Positions 36,869 to 46,307 of a stretch of 64,000 nucleotides of DNA are shown here, piece after piece (position 1 is the stretch's first letter; each line of letters begins with the position of its first letter). The translations under genes were made by a program, and so were the position numbers. Location: positions 372,001 through 436,000 of the forward strand of contig NZ_CP026951.1 in assembly GCF_003065485.1 (NCBI RefSeq). The letters are read 5' to 3'. Source of the DNA: Salinibacterium hongtaonis (lineage in GTDB: Bacteria; Actinomycetota; Actinomycetes; Actinomycetales; Microbacteriaceae). Below the pieces are notes generated by a model. The model did not search any database. It saw only the letters and a program-made list of their open reading frames with translations, and was not told where the DNA came from.

Positions 36869-37156
36869 CTACGTAGCCAGCACCGAGGCGCGCTCGGGAT
36901 GCTCGTCGAACCATTTGCCCACGTACCAACACATCGGCACAACAGTGCGGCCAGCGGCTTCGACGTCGTTCACGGCGAACTCCACGATTTCTGCCGCGTG
37001 GCCTTGGCCGCGCCAGACCGGATTCGTGTAGGTACGGGTGAAGGAGACCCTGTCCCCGTTGACGGCGTAGTCGACCACACTCACGAGGTCGTTCCCCACA
37101 CGGAGCGTGTAGCGCTGAGCATCCGGCTCGTGCCTGAGCTTCTTCTCTGCCGACAT
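36869..37156 (-). CDS. YjdJ-like small GNAT acetyltransferase
   Basis: A 95-residue minimal GNAT (COG2388 type). TRTYTNPVWRGQGHAAEIVEFAVND is the acetyl-CoA motif and the C-terminus PMCWYVGKWFDEHPE is characteristic of this short family. The substrate is unknown. It starts two bases after the glutathione peroxidase stop and is part of that operon. Confidence 0.87.
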   Translation of the reverse strand: MSAEKKLRHEPDAQRYTLRVGNDLVSVVDYAVNGDRVSFTRTYTNPVWRGQGHAAEIVEFAVNDVEAAGRTVVPMCWYVGKWFDEHPERASVLAT

Positions 37157-37158
37157 GG

Positions 37159-37692
37159 TTAGTTCGCGCCCTCGTCGGAGGCGTTCGGCGCGGGGGGAAG
37201 GTTCGCCTCGATCAAGTCCACGATCGCGGGGTCGTCGGGCTTGGTCGTCGGGCGGAACCGGCGAACTTCGCCACTCGGGAGCACAAGAAACTTCTCGAAG
37301 TTCCACACCACGGGGCCAGCGAGCCCCGACGGATCCTTGGCGCGGTGAAGCTCCGCATAGAGCGGATGCTTATGGCGGCCGTTCACCTTGGTCTTTTCGA
37401 ACATGGGGAATGTAACGCCCCAGGTGGTCGAGCAGTATTCCGAAATGTCTTCTGAGGTCTTGAGCTCCTGCGCGAACTGGTTGCTGGGGAACCCCAGGAC
37501 CGTGAAGCCTCGCTCGCCGTACTTTTTCTGCAGTTCTTCGAGCTGCTCATACTGCGGTGCTAGGCCGCAGCGGGAGGCGACGTTGACAACGAGCACTGGC
37601 CCGTCGGCGTAGTCGCCGAACTTCGCGGATGTGCCATCGATTCGAGTGAGGGGGATGTCGGCGAGATCGGCAGCGGTTGTGGGCTCGGTCAT
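37159..37692 (-). CDS. glutathione peroxidase-family thiol peroxidase
   Basis: A 177-residue GPx. NVASRCGLAPQYEQLEEL contains the peroxidatic Cys, GFPSNQF the catalytic Gln region, and WNFEKFLV the Trp/Asn. In actinobacteria, which lack glutathione, such enzymes normally use thioredoxin or mycothiol-linked partners. TATGCT six bases before the ATG suggests a leaderless transcript. A small GNAT gene follows by two bases. Confidence 0.9.
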   Translation of the reverse strand: MTEPTTAADLADIPLTRIDGTSAKFGDYADGPVLVVNVASRCGLAPQYEQLEELQKKYGERGFTVLGFPSNQFAQELKTSEDISEYCSTTWGVTFPMFEKTKVNGRHKHPLYAELHRAKDPSGLAGPVVWNFEKFLVLPSGEVRRFRPTTKPDDPAIVDLIEANLPPAPNASDEGAN

Positions 37693-37834
37693 CTCTCGAG
37701 CATAGGACCGGGAGGTTCCAGAGCGAGAGCGTCCGAGCAGGTTATGAGCAGCTTCACGGGGGCCATGCCCGGGTTCGGCGGCGGCATCGGAATGGCGCGA
37801 AAACCGGCGCTGGGGAGGGGGATAGCGTTGGCGG

Positions 37835-38125
37835 ATGCCCTCCTACCGCATCACCATAACCATCGGCGCGCTCAGGCCAGGGGTGAAGCCCGAGCAGGTG
37901 CTTCCGGCCGCGACTGAGGCCGCCGCGGCCATCACCACCGTCGAAGCCTTCGACCTCGGCATCGTGGCCGGGGCTCCGCGCATCGTGATCCGTTTCACCG
38001 CCGATGACGAGAGCGTTGCCCGCAGGGTGGCCGTGCACGTGATCCAGGCGACGCATGCGGTGGCGGAGGCTCTGCACCCCAAACTGACCCGCCGAGACGG
38101 AGGGCGCTGGTACGTCGTTCGCTAG
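37835..38125 (+). CDS. small conserved protein, unknown function
   Basis: A 96-residue alpha/beta protein. Two ferredoxin-like beta-alpha-beta units are suggested by SYRITITIGALRPG...AAAAITTVEAF and PRIVIRFTADDESVARRVAVHVIQAT. I do not recognise the family. TAGCGT lies six bases before the ATG (leaderless). It is a real gene by codon pattern and by the promoter position. Confidence 0.68.
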   Translation: MPSYRITITIGALRPGVKPEQVLPAATEAAAAITTVEAFDLGIVAGAPRIVIRFTADDESVARRVAVHVIQATHAVAEALHPKLTRRDGGRWYVVR

Positions 38126-38210
38126 CGCGTTGAGCGCATGCTTCCGTTCAGCAGCGCGCGGCTACTCTTTGATCGAACCGCTTTCGCGGCCAACATCGTT
38201 AGGGAGCCAA

Positions 38211-38522
38211 ATGAAGTGTCCTGTTGACTCAACCCTGTTGACAATGAGCGAGCGCAACGGCGTCGAAATCGACTACTGCCCCGTGTGCCGCGGCGTATGG
38301 CTCGACCGCGGAGAGCTCGACAAGATTCTCGACCGTGCCGCTGCCGAGACCGGCCCCGTCCGCCCCGCCGCGACGCAGCAGACCTATGTCGATCCTCGCT
38401 ATGGAGACCAGCTCCGTGGCGACCAGCTGCGCGGTGATCAGCGCCAGGCGCAGCAGCCCTATGGGCAGGCGCCGTATTACAAAAAGCGCAAGGACAGCTG
38501 GCTGAGCGAGCTCTTCGACTAG
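38211..38522 (+). CDS. zinc-ribbon protein (zf-TFIIB type)
   Basis: A 103-residue protein. MKCPVD and IDYCPVCRGVWLDRGELDKIL form the TFIIB-type zinc ribbon, although the N-terminal pair has only one visible Cys. A Gln-rich linker with three DQLRGDQ-like repeats follows, and the protein ends in a basic segment and WLSELFD. Function is unknown. AGGGAG before ATG 38211 sets the start. Confidence 0.82.
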   Translation: MKCPVDSTLLTMSERNGVEIDYCPVCRGVWLDRGELDKILDRAAAETGPVRPAATQQTYVDPRYGDQLRGDQLRGDQRQAQQPYGQAPYYKKRKDSWLSELFD

Positions 38523-38536
38523 GCAAGCCGCCGCAG

Positions 38537-38575
38537 AAAAGGCTGTGCATCCACGGGGGATGCGCAGCCTTTTTT
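38537..38575 (+). terminator. intrinsic terminator after zinc-ribbon gene
   Basis: AAGGCTGTGCATCC (38539-38552) pairs with 38558-38571 with one G-U pair, followed by a run of six T. It is the most canonical terminator in the window. Confidence 0.88.
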
Positions 38576-38614
38576 GTGGCCGGTTAGTATGTCGACGGAC
38601 TAACCGGAATTGCC

Positions 38615-40732
38615 CTAGCGCACGACGGCGAGGGCAAAGGGGAGCACCCCGGCCGCACCGCTCTGACGCAGAGCCCTGGATGCCACCGTTATGGTCCATC
38701 TGCTGTCGACCAGGTCATCGATCAACAGAATCGGGCTGTCCGGCTTGGTCGCCGCGAGGCCGGCGAGATCGTCGGCGAGCGCATCCGGCACTCCGATGCG
38801 GCCCCACACGCCTGCGAGCCGATAGGCGCTATTGCCGCCGGGCTCGCCCTCTGGCCCACCCTTGAGGTACTCCAAGGAACCCAGGTGCGGCAGTCGACCC
38901 GCCTGCGACAGCCCAGCGGCAACCGACTCGATGAGCTGCGGGTGCCGCCGGGAGGGCATCGTGACGATCGCGGCCGGGCGCTCCTCCCATCCCCAGCCCG
39001 CGAGCACCCGAACGCACGCCGCGATGAGCGCCGCCGAAGCGGGAGCATCGGGGGAGCCGGGGGCAAAGAGTTCGCGCAGCGTGCCGCCCCAGCCCAGGTC
39101 CGTGAGACGGGCCAGAGCCCTGCCCTCAAGCGGGCGCTCGGCGGCAGCGATGCGCCCCTTGACGGGCAGCCCGAGCCGATCCGCCCCCGTGGGCCACTGC
39201 GCCCGCGGCTCGATAGCAACGCCAACCCGGTCGAGGGACGACGCCGCCGACGCCGCTGCATCCGCGGCGATGGCAGTGGGATACCAGGCGCCAGCGCAGT
39301 TATCGCACCGCCCACACGGGGCCGCTGTTTCGTCGTCGAGGGTGCGCTGCAAGAACTCCATGCGGCATGAGGTCGTGGTCTCGTACTCGATCATGTGCTG
39401 CTGCTCGGCGACCCGTTCCGCAGCGATGCGGGAGTAACGCTCGGCGTCGTAGGTCCACGGCTCGCCGGTTGCGACCCAACCGCCCTGCACGCGACGTACG
39501 GCACCATCGACATCGAGCACCTTGAGCAGGAGCTCGAGCGGGGTGCGGCGGATGTCGACCAGGGCCTCGAGGGCAGGCGTCGAGGTGGGGCGTTCGCGCT
39601 CAAGGGCGGAGAGAATGCGTTCAGCGCGGGCCTGATCTGGCATGGATGCGGTGGCGAAGTACTGCCAGATATCGCGGTCTTCTGTGCCCGGCAGCAGGAG
39701 AACATCCGCGTTTTCGGTGGCGCGGCCAGCGCGCCCCACCTGTTGGTAGTAGGCAACGGGAGAGGAGGGCGCGCCAAGGTGCACGACAAACCCCAGGTCA
39801 GGTTTGTCGAAGCCCATCCCCAGGGCGCTCGTGGCGACCAAGGCCTTGACCTCGTTGCGCTTGAGCATCCCCTCCGACTCCTCGCGCTCGCCCGTGTCGG
39901 TCTGGCCGGTGTAGGCGCGCACGGCATGACCGGCATCCCGCAGCAAGCGTGCCGTGTCTTCTGCCGCCGACACCGTCAGCGTGTAGATGATGCCGGAGCC
40001 GGGCAGGTCGCCCAAGTGACTGAGCAGCCAGCCGAGGCGCGTCTTTGAGTCGGGCAGGCGCAGCACCCCGAGGCGCAGGGATGCCCTGGCAAGCGGGCCG
40101 CGAATCGTCACGACCTCGGCACCGCCGAGCTGTTCGGCGATATCGGCGACCACACGACTGTTGGCCGTCGCGGTCGTTGCCAGCACAGGCACTCCGGACG
40201 GCATCTGGGCGATCAAGTCGCGCAGGCGCCGATAGTCGGGTCTGAAGTCGTGGCCCCAGTCGCTGATGCAGTGGGCCTCGTCGACAACGAGCAGCCCCAT
40301 GCGTGCCACGAGCGCCGGGAGTTGCTGCTCGCGAAAGGTCGGGTTGTTGAGCCTCTCGGGCGAGACGAGTAGAACATCGACCTCGTCACGCTCGAGCGCG
40401 GCAACCACGTCGCCCCACTCGTGAGCGTTGGTTGAGTTGATGGCCACGGCCCTAACTCCGGCGCGTTCAGCGGCCGAGATCTGGTCGCGCATGAGCGCGA
40501 GCAGGGGTGAGACGAGAACGGTGGGCCCGCCGCCGCGCTGCCTCAGCAGCAGGGTCGCGACAAAATAGACCGCCGACTTGCCCCATCCGGTGCGCTGCAC
40601 GACGAGCGCGCGGCTATGCCCGTCGACAAGGCTGGAGATGGCCTCGTACTGGCCCTCATGAAAATCGGCTGTCGGCGACCCGACGAGGGTGCGCAGAATC
40701 TGGAGGGCTGAGGTTCGGGTCTCGTCGGTCAT
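38615..40732 (-). CDS. recQ: RecQ-family DNA helicase with C-terminal PRTase-like domain
   Basis: A 705-residue protein. The helicase core covers about 15-340 with Walker A (RTGWGKSAVYF), DEAH (VVDEAHCISDWGHDFRPDYRRL) and a motif VI region (QQVGRAGR). A RecQ zinc site follows (CRMEF, then CGRCDNC). The last 180 residues are a phosphoribosyltransferase-like domain, with ILLIDDLVDSRWT as the PRPP-loop counterpart. RecQ proteins unwind DNA 3' to 5' in repair and replication restart. This fusion seems usual in actinobacteria; the role of the PRTase part is unknown. CAGGCT lies six bases before the ATG. Confidence 0.88.
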   Translation of the reverse strand: MTDETRTSALQILRTLVGSPTADFHEGQYEAISSLVDGHSRALVVQRTGWGKSAVYFVATLLLRQRGGGPTVLVSPLLALMRDQISAAERAGVRAVAINSTNAHEWGDVVAALERDEVDVLLVSPERLNNPTFREQQLPALVARMGLLVVDEAHCISDWGHDFRPDYRRLRDLIAQMPSGVPVLATTATANSRVVADIAEQLGGAEVVTIRGPLARASLRLGVLRLPDSKTRLGWLLSHLGDLPGSGIIYTLTVSAAEDTARLLRDAGHAVRAYTGQTDTGEREESEGMLKRNEVKALVATSALGMGFDKPDLGFVVHLGAPSSPVAYYQQVGRAGRATENADVLLLPGTEDRDIWQYFATASMPDQARAERILSALERERPTSTPALEALVDIRRTPLELLLKVLDVDGAVRRVQGGWVATGEPWTYDAERYSRIAAERVAEQQHMIEYETTTSCRMEFLQRTLDDETAAPCGRCDNCAGAWYPTAIAADAAASAASSLDRVGVAIEPRAQWPTGADRLGLPVKGRIAAAERPLEGRALARLTDLGWGGTLRELFAPGSPDAPASAALIAACVRVLAGWGWEERPAAIVTMPSRRHPQLIESVAAGLSQAGRLPHLGSLEYLKGGPEGEPGGNSAYRLAGVWGRIGVPDALADDLAGLAATKPDSPILLIDDLVDSRWTITVASRALRQSGAAGVLPFALAVVR

Positions 40733-40952
40733 CCCCCCAGCCTGTCAGGTGCCACCGTCATGAGCGCTGCACGCGCGCCTCGCCCGGCCAGACGGGCCGA
40801 GTAACCGGTCCGCCGCTTTGGGGGACGAATCACGAGGTCAGGCTCCGAATTCTCGGGGGGATGTGCAGTCGCACTGGGGGACAAGCGGACGACGCGCGCG
40901 GCGGCGCAAGCAGGATTCTTCGGCGGACCTTGGAGCTAGCTATAGTTCCACT

Positions 40953-43001
40953 GTGATACCCGATCATGTCGGTTCCGCGCACCCGAACGCGGAACGGACG
41001 AGATGGTCCTGGCCGTTCATCGTGGCGCCGGTTGCCCTCGTTCTCATCTACTCGCTGGTGTTTGTGGCGATCCTTTCTGACCAGGCCATGCGCGAGCGCG
41101 CCGAGCTGGCCATGGAGCAGCAGGCGACGGTCGAGACCACAGTGCGCGGGCTCGAGACCCGGCTCGATAGCCTGGGTAGCGATGTGCTCGTTGCCGCGGC
41201 AGCCCCCGCAGTGGTCCAGCTCGCCGACGGCCGCACCGAAGAGTCGCTGCAGCAGGCAGCCGAACTGTTCGTCGCCTTTGTGTCGAAGAAGCACTCCATC
41301 CAGGAGCTTCGCTACATCGATGAGCAGGGGCGTGAGGTGCTCGTGGTGAAAAAAGCCGAGGGTGGGGGAATTGCCCCGGTGCCAGAGCATCAGCTCGCCG
41401 ACTGGTCAGACCACTACTCATTCCAGGACACCCGCACCCTTGCGGTCGGCGATGTTTATGTCTCGCCTCTCGATCTCAGGGTCGAGGACTCGGAGATCGT
41501 GGTTCCTTGGCATCCAACGATGAGGCTTGCCACTCCCGTCTTCGACAGCGAGGGCGCTCGACAGGGTCTCGTCGTCATCTACGTCGACGGTGCCCAGTTC
41601 TTGGAGCGCTTTCGCGAATCCATGAGTGATAGCTCGCTCCCGATTATGCTCAACGCCGATGGCGGATGGCTCGTCGCCCCGGACGGCCTTGGTGAATTCG
41701 GCTTCGCCCTGGGTGACGAAAACGGCTTCGCGACGAGCAGCCCCGAAGCGTGGGCAGCCATCAGCGCAGCCGAAACCGGAGAGGTCAGCGGGCCCGACGG
41801 CATTTATGCGTATGGCACGGCGCACCCCTCGCACGTTGGCGTGCGGCTCGCCGGCGATGAGACCCACGGGTTCAACCACGCGCACGACGACCTGTGGAAG
41901 ATCGTGGCGTGGATGCCGTCGGCGATGCTGCCGTCGGCCAGCATCGTGCGCGATACCGCCACGTTCGCCCTCTACGTTGCTGGCCTCGTCGTTCTGCTGG
42001 CGCTCGGCACCTACGCAGCCCAGATGACGGTCGTACGCCTGCGTGTGAGCCGCTCTGAGGCCGACACGAAGCTGAGGCTCGAAGCCATCCAAAACACCCT
42101 CGGCGAGGGTCTGTTCGTGATGGACACCCGGGGAACCATAACCGACGTCAACCCCGAATGCGCCCGGCTGCTCGGGTGGCGGCGTGAGGAAATGATCGGG
42201 CGCGACGCCCATGCCCTCTTTCACGCGCATCCCGATACCGAGTCGACTTCGGCGTTTTGTCCCATGCGGGCCGTCGCCACAACGGGAATGACCTTCAGGA
42301 GCAACGACGAGGTGTTCGTGCGCAAGGACGGATGCCTCATCCATGTGGGGGTGAGCGCGGCGCCGTTCACGGTGAACGGTGGGGTCACGGGCGCTGTCGT
42401 CACCTTTCGTGACATCACTGAGATCCGTCGGTACCAAGAAGAGATCCGGCAGCTCGCGTTTGTGGACGAGCTCACGGGGTTGCCCAACCGCCGGGTGCTC
42501 AATGACCGACTCGAGCAGGCCATTGCGATGGCCGATCGGCACGGCAACGGTCTCGCCGTGATGTTCGTGGATCTCGACCGGTTCAAGTCGGTCAACGACG
42601 TCCACGGGCACGAGGCGGGGGACGCGTTCTTGCGCGAGATCGCCGACCGCCTCAGTGCGAGCGTGCGGGCGAGTGACACCGTGGTCCGGCAGGGCGGCGA
42701 CGAGTTCGTGGTGTTGCTGCCCGAGGTGAGCGACGCGTCAGAGGCGGAGGTTGTGGCCCGCGCGATCCTGGCGGCGTTCGAAACGCCTGTCACCGTTCTT
42801 GGCATCGAACTTGATGCGTCGGTGAGCCTCGGAATCGCCCTCTACCCGGAGCATGGAACCGACGCCGATGCCCTCATGGCCGAGGCGGACGCGGCGATGT
42901 ACGGCTCCAAAGAGGCAGGACGCACACGCTTTTGCGTCAGCGGAAACGAGCCGGTACATCCCGAGCCTGCTCAGCGAGGTCCCGTCGCTGCCGTTCGCTA
43001 G
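40953..43001 (+). CDS. membrane sensor PAS-GGDEF diguanylate cyclase
   Basis: A 682-residue protein. One helix lies at about residues 17-40 (FIVAPVALVLIYSLVFVAIL), followed by an extracytoplasmic dCACHE-like sensor (about 45-330), a second helix (about 333-355), a PAS domain (about 375-490) and GGDEF (about 500-665). GGDEF is intact, with an RASD inhibitory site five residues before it; there is no EAL domain. It should sense an external signal and make c-di-GMP. The GTG is preceded by TATAGT with a six-base gap (leaderless); the longer frame upstream is rejected. Confidence 0.89.
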   Translation: MIPDHVGSAHPNAERTRWSWPFIVAPVALVLIYSLVFVAILSDQAMRERAELAMEQQATVETTVRGLETRLDSLGSDVLVAAAAPAVVQLADGRTEESLQQAAELFVAFVSKKHSIQELRYIDEQGREVLVVKKAEGGGIAPVPEHQLADWSDHYSFQDTRTLAVGDVYVSPLDLRVEDSEIVVPWHPTMRLATPVFDSEGARQGLVVIYVDGAQFLERFRESMSDSSLPIMLNADGGWLVAPDGLGEFGFALGDENGFATSSPEAWAAISAAETGEVSGPDGIYAYGTAHPSHVGVRLAGDETHGFNHAHDDLWKIVAWMPSAMLPSASIVRDTATFALYVAGLVVLLALGTYAAQMTVVRLRVSRSEADTKLRLEAIQNTLGEGLFVMDTRGTITDVNPECARLLGWRREEMIGRDAHALFHAHPDTESTSAFCPMRAVATTGMTFRSNDEVFVRKDGCLIHVGVSAAPFTVNGGVTGAVVTFRDITEIRRYQEEIRQLAFVDELTGLPNRRVLNDRLEQAIAMADRHGNGLAVMFVDLDRFKSVNDVHGHEAGDAFLREIADRLSASVRASDTVVRQGGDEFVVLLPEVSDASEAEVVARAILAAFETPVTVLGIELDASVSLGIALYPEHGTDADALMAEADAAMYGSKEAGRTRFCVSGNEPVHPEPAQRGPVAAVR

Positions 43002-43156
43002 CCCTGCGCGAACCGTGCCTTACGCGAACCGTGCCCCTCGCCGGCCGTGCGCTGCGCGACGCAAGAATCGGGGTTCTTGGGCAGGTGAGAAGAACGTGCG
43101 GCACCGAGATCAGTAACGCCTTTCGCGTGCTGCGCCCGGTGATTAGCGTTGCCGTC

Positions 43157-43660
43157 ATGACCGAAACCGACAGCAGCCTTGCCGACACGACCGCCGATTT
43201 CGCTACGGCTGACCTCTATGACGTGCACGAAGATGCCCTGCAGTCGGTGAGCCTTCAGCTTCTCAACCTGGGGGGCAAGCCGCGCTTCACCGGCAGCATC
43301 CGCACCGTTCGCTGTTACCGCGACAACGGCATCGTCAAGGCGCTGCTCAACTCGCCGGGCGACGGCAGCGTGCTTGTCGTCGACGGCGGCGGCTCCCTCG
43401 ACTCTGCCCTGATGGGCGATCTCATCGCGGCGGCGGCGGTGCACAACGGATGGTCGGGAGTCGTGATCAACGGTGCGATCCGCGATCGTGTGGCCATCGG
43501 CACGCTGGAGCTGGGCGTCAAAGCGCTCGGGAGTAACCCCCGCAAGAGCGCGAAAGCGGGGGAGGGCCAGGTGGACGGTGTTGTGGAATTCGGCGGCGTG
43601 ATCTTTGTGCCCGGCCGCACGCTGTGGAGCGACGAAGACGGCATCCTCGTCGAGCGGTGA
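43157..43660 (+). CDS. RraA-family protein
   Basis: A 167-residue protein of the RraA/HMG-aldolase fold. TADLYDVHEDALQSV, GSVLVVDGGGSLDSALMGDLIAAAAVHNGW and VVINGAIRDRVAI are the standard motifs, and the length is that of RraA. E. coli RraA inhibits RNase E; related proteins are 4-hydroxy-4-methyl-2-oxoglutarate aldolases, and here the role could be either. TAGCGT lies seven bases before the ATG (leaderless). Confidence 0.86.
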   Translation: MTETDSSLADTTADFATADLYDVHEDALQSVSLQLLNLGGKPRFTGSIRTVRCYRDNGIVKALLNSPGDGSVLVVDGGGSLDSALMGDLIAAAAVHNGWSGVVINGAIRDRVAIGTLELGVKALGSNPRKSAKAGEGQVDGVVEFGGVIFVPGRTLWSDEDGILVER

Positions 43661-43668
43661 TGCGGGCG

Positions 43669-44079
43669 TTATCGCGTTAGCGTCACGATGAGACGCGAGT
43701 CGGCGAGAGCCGCGGTGCGGTGCACGGCCGCCTCCTCATAGGACGGGTCGGTGACCATGGCCACAAACTTCTCGATCGACGGGTAGCGCACGAGCAATAC
43801 CTGATGCCACTGCTCGTCGACGGGGCCGATGAGCGTGCCGCAGGATTCTGCCATGACGACAACCTCGGCGCCGATGTCGGCGAGGTGCTTGCGAGCGTGA
43901 CGGCCATAGGTCGCATAGGCCTCTGCGCCGCTGATGGTTACCGGCTGGTTCGCGTACTGCGCCGGATACTCGGCCGTCTCGCGAAAGCGCAGCAGGTTGA
44001 GCATGTCGAACGGGGTTGCGGGCGGCATGGTGCCGAGCACCGATCTGAGCTGATCCGGGTTGATATCGATGTAGGCCAT
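43669..44079 (-). CDS. DUF1330 family protein
   Basis: A 136-residue dimeric alpha/beta-barrel (ferredoxin-like) protein. FDMLNLLRFRETAEYP, GAEAYATYGRHARKHL and HQVLLVRYPSIEKFVAMVTDPSYEEA are typical of DUF1330. Function is unknown. GGAG five bases before ATG 44079 sets the start; the frame is open to 44400 but this part overlaps the divergent deaminase promoter. Confidence 0.83.
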   Translation of the reverse strand: MAYIDINPDQLRSVLGTMPPATPFDMLNLLRFRETAEYPAQYANQPVTISGAEAYATYGRHARKHLADIGAEVVVMAESCGTLIGPVDEQWHQVLLVRYPSIEKFVAMVTDPSYEEAAVHRTAALADSRLIVTLTR

Positions 44080-44230
44080 AGAGTCTCCTGCTCGTCGCTG
44101 AGGTGGGGGCTTCGGGACTGCGACCACGCTAGGGGAGACTGGGTCGAGCACGCGGCACTTGTCGCGATTCGCGCAGCACAACGCCGTGGCGGCCTCGGCT
44201 TTTGTACAGTCCGACTGCGACGCGATCTGC

Positions 44231-44253
44231 AACTTGTTGACAAGTTCTAGGAT
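44231..44253 (+). promoter_or_regulatory. GntR-type operator and -10 box before adenosine deaminase
   Basis: AACTTGTTGACAAGTT (44231-44246) has perfect 7-base arms around TG. TAGGAT (44248-44253) follows as a possible -10 box. The sequence CAACTTGTTGACA recurs before the ABC operon at 54.0 kb. Confidence 0.7.
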
Positions 44254-44311
44254 GATCATGGGCGCCCGCGTGCGCCCCATCCGTTCCAGCGAAACGAGAG
44301 ACGGCCACACC

Positions 44312-45439
44312 GTGACCACGACACCGACCGCCCCCGCCCAAGCGCACGTCACCCCGGGGGCGAAGCGCGTCGACGAAGAGACGATTCGCTCGATACCCAA
44401 GGCCGAAGTTCACGTGCACCTTGAGGGAACCTTCGAGCTGATCGACCTGATCGAGCTGGCCCGCGAATCCGGGGTGCCCCTTCCCGGGCCGGCGGCAACG
44501 CTGTTCGACCTCGGCACCCACTTTGCGCCAGACACAACCGACACGATTGACGCGGGCTCGGGGGTCGGCACGGGCGGGCTTTCGGCCTTCCTCCGCTTTC
44601 TCGACTGGCAGTGCGGTCTCATCCGCACACCGCAGCAGGCCTCGGCCCTGGCCTATCGGTTCGCCGCCCGGCAGAGTGCTTCGGGCATCCGCTACACCGA
44701 CGTAATCGTCAACCCCACCCACTGGTCAGCCTGGCGCGGACGAGTCGGCGATCTGCTCTCTGCGCTCGCCGAAGGCTTCGACGAGGCCGAGCGTGACGGG
44801 CTGTGCGTGATCAACATCGCCTATTCCCTGCTGCGCACACAGAGCCAAGACGAGGCCACGACCATCGCCCGCTGGCTCGTCGAAACCCGACCCTCCCGCG
44901 TAATCGCGCTCTCGGTCGACGGAGACGAGCGCGTGGCGGGTCGCACCGCAGAGAAGTTCGCACCCGCCTTTGACATCGCCCGAGACGGCGGCCTGCGGCG
45001 CACAATCCACGCGGGTGAATCGAGCGGTGCGGAGGGTGTGTGGGATGCGATCCGGCACCTCCACGCCGAGCGCATCGACCACGGTGTGCGGGCCATCGAC
45101 GACGACGAGCTCGTAGCTCACCTGGCCGAGACGGGCATCCCGCTCGACGTCTGCCTGCGGTCGAACCTCACGCTTGGGGTCTACCCCGACCTTGCGTCGC
45201 ATCCGCTCGCAGAACTCATGCGTCGCGGCGTCACGGTGACCGTGAACACCGACGATCCTGCGCCCATCGGCACACGGCTCGAGAACGAGTGGAGCCTCGC
45301 AGCCGATGCTTATGGCTGGGGGCTGCCCCAGCTCATCGCGCTCGCCCATGCGTCGGTTACCGCCAGCTTCGCCCCGGATGCACTCGCAGCAGAACTGCAC
45401 GAAGCAATTGACGCGCGGGCGCTCGCCCTTGGCGTGTAA
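44312..45439 (+). CDS. adenosine deaminase-family protein
   Basis: About 375 residues. KAEVHVHLEGT carries two zinc-binding His, HAGESSGAEGVW the next His and the catalytic Glu, ERIDHGVRAIDD a proton relay, SNLTLGVY the substrate loop, and NTDDPAP the last zinc Asp. Adenosine or a related aminopurine is deaminated in the cytoplasm. The start is uncertain: GTG 44312 fits the domain, but ATG 44258 or 44252 is possible. A GntR/UTRA gene follows by 51 bases and a GntR-like operator precedes it, so uptake by the ABC system at 49-54 kb is likely linked. Confidence 0.87.
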   Translation: MTTTPTAPAQAHVTPGAKRVDEETIRSIPKAEVHVHLEGTFELIDLIELARESGVPLPGPAATLFDLGTHFAPDTTDTIDAGSGVGTGGLSAFLRFLDWQCGLIRTPQQASALAYRFAARQSASGIRYTDVIVNPTHWSAWRGRVGDLLSALAEGFDEAERDGLCVINIAYSLLRTQSQDEATTIARWLVETRPSRVIALSVDGDERVAGRTAEKFAPAFDIARDGGLRRTIHAGESSGAEGVWDAIRHLHAERIDHGVRAIDDDELVAHLAETGIPLDVCLRSNLTLGVYPDLASHPLAELMRRGVTVTVNTDDPAPIGTRLENEWSLAADAYGWGLPQLIALAHASVTASFAPDALAAELHEAIDARALALGV

Positions 45440-45490
45440 CGCGCGGGCATTCTGCCGTGCGCGGGCCGGCCGGCCGCTAACGTTGTGCGC

Positions 45491-46222
45491 ATGACCGACG
45501 ACGCTCCCGACGAACTCGAGCGCCTGCGCCGCGGCGTGCTGCGCATTGCCCGGGAGGCCGATGCCGCAGCCGAGGCGCTGCCGGGCGAGAACGAGCTGGC
45601 CAGAAGGCTCGGCGTGAACCGGCCCCAGGTGCGCAGGGCCCTCGCACTTCTGGAGCAACAGGGCATTGTGCGGCGCCAGCAGGGGGCGGCCACGACCGTT
45701 GACCCCGTGGCGCTGCGGATGGGCGTGCGCCTTGAGGAGCAGACGGAACACAGCGAACTGCTCGCTCGGTTGGGTTACACCCCGAGCGTCGAGCTACTGG
45801 ACTCGGCGATCGTCGACCTGCCCACGTCGCTCCGGCGCAACCTGAGCCCCCGCGTTCCCGGCCGCGCGCTGCGTGCCGTCAAGCGCTGGCGGGCGGACGG
45901 TGTGGCCGCGATGGTCGCGGAGAACCACCTGGCGCTTCGGGACGGATTCGACGGCGACCTCGACCCCGCAGCATCCGTCTTCGAGGCGGCCGCCGAGGTG
46001 TGGGGTGAGGAGCTGCTCTGGGAGATCGCGACCCCGGGCCTGCAAACGCTGGACGGGGATGCTGCGGCCAGGCTTGAGCTCGAGCCAGGGTCGCCCTGCC
46101 TCACGCTTGAGATCATCGGTGTCGTGCGCAGCGGGCTTCGCGTGCTGCACGCGTTCGAGTGGCACCATCCGTCGATCGTGCGGTACTCGCTCGTGCGCAC
46201 GATCCCCGCGCCCTGGCGCTGA
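45491..46222 (+). CDS. GntR/HutC-family regulator with UTRA domain
   Basis: A 243-residue regulator. The winged helix is at about residues 10-75 (LPGENELARRLGVNRPQVRRALALLEQQGIVRRQQG). The UTRA ligand-binding domain runs from about 90 to the end (RALRAVKRWRADGVAAMVAENHL and VLHAFEWHHPSIVRYSLVR). TAACGT lies seven bases before ATG 45491, so it is leaderless. It is the best candidate for binding the TTGTTGACA sites before the deaminase and the ABC operon; the effector would be a nucleoside or its product. The pairing of protein and site is inferred. Confidence 0.85.
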   Translation: MTDDAPDELERLRRGVLRIAREADAAAEALPGENELARRLGVNRPQVRRALALLEQQGIVRRQQGAATTVDPVALRMGVRLEEQTEHSELLARLGYTPSVELLDSAIVDLPTSLRRNLSPRVPGRALRAVKRWRADGVAAMVAENHLALRDGFDGDLDPAASVFEAAAEVWGEELLWEIATPGLQTLDGDAAARLELEPGSPCLTLEIIGVVRSGLRVLHAFEWHHPSIVRYSLVRTIPAPWR

Positions 46223-46307
46223 CGCGGCCGCTGACGCGGCCGCTGGCGCTGGCCGCTGCCCGCTGGCCGCTGGCGCTGGCCGCTGGCGCTGCCGCTGCCG
46301 CTGCCGC

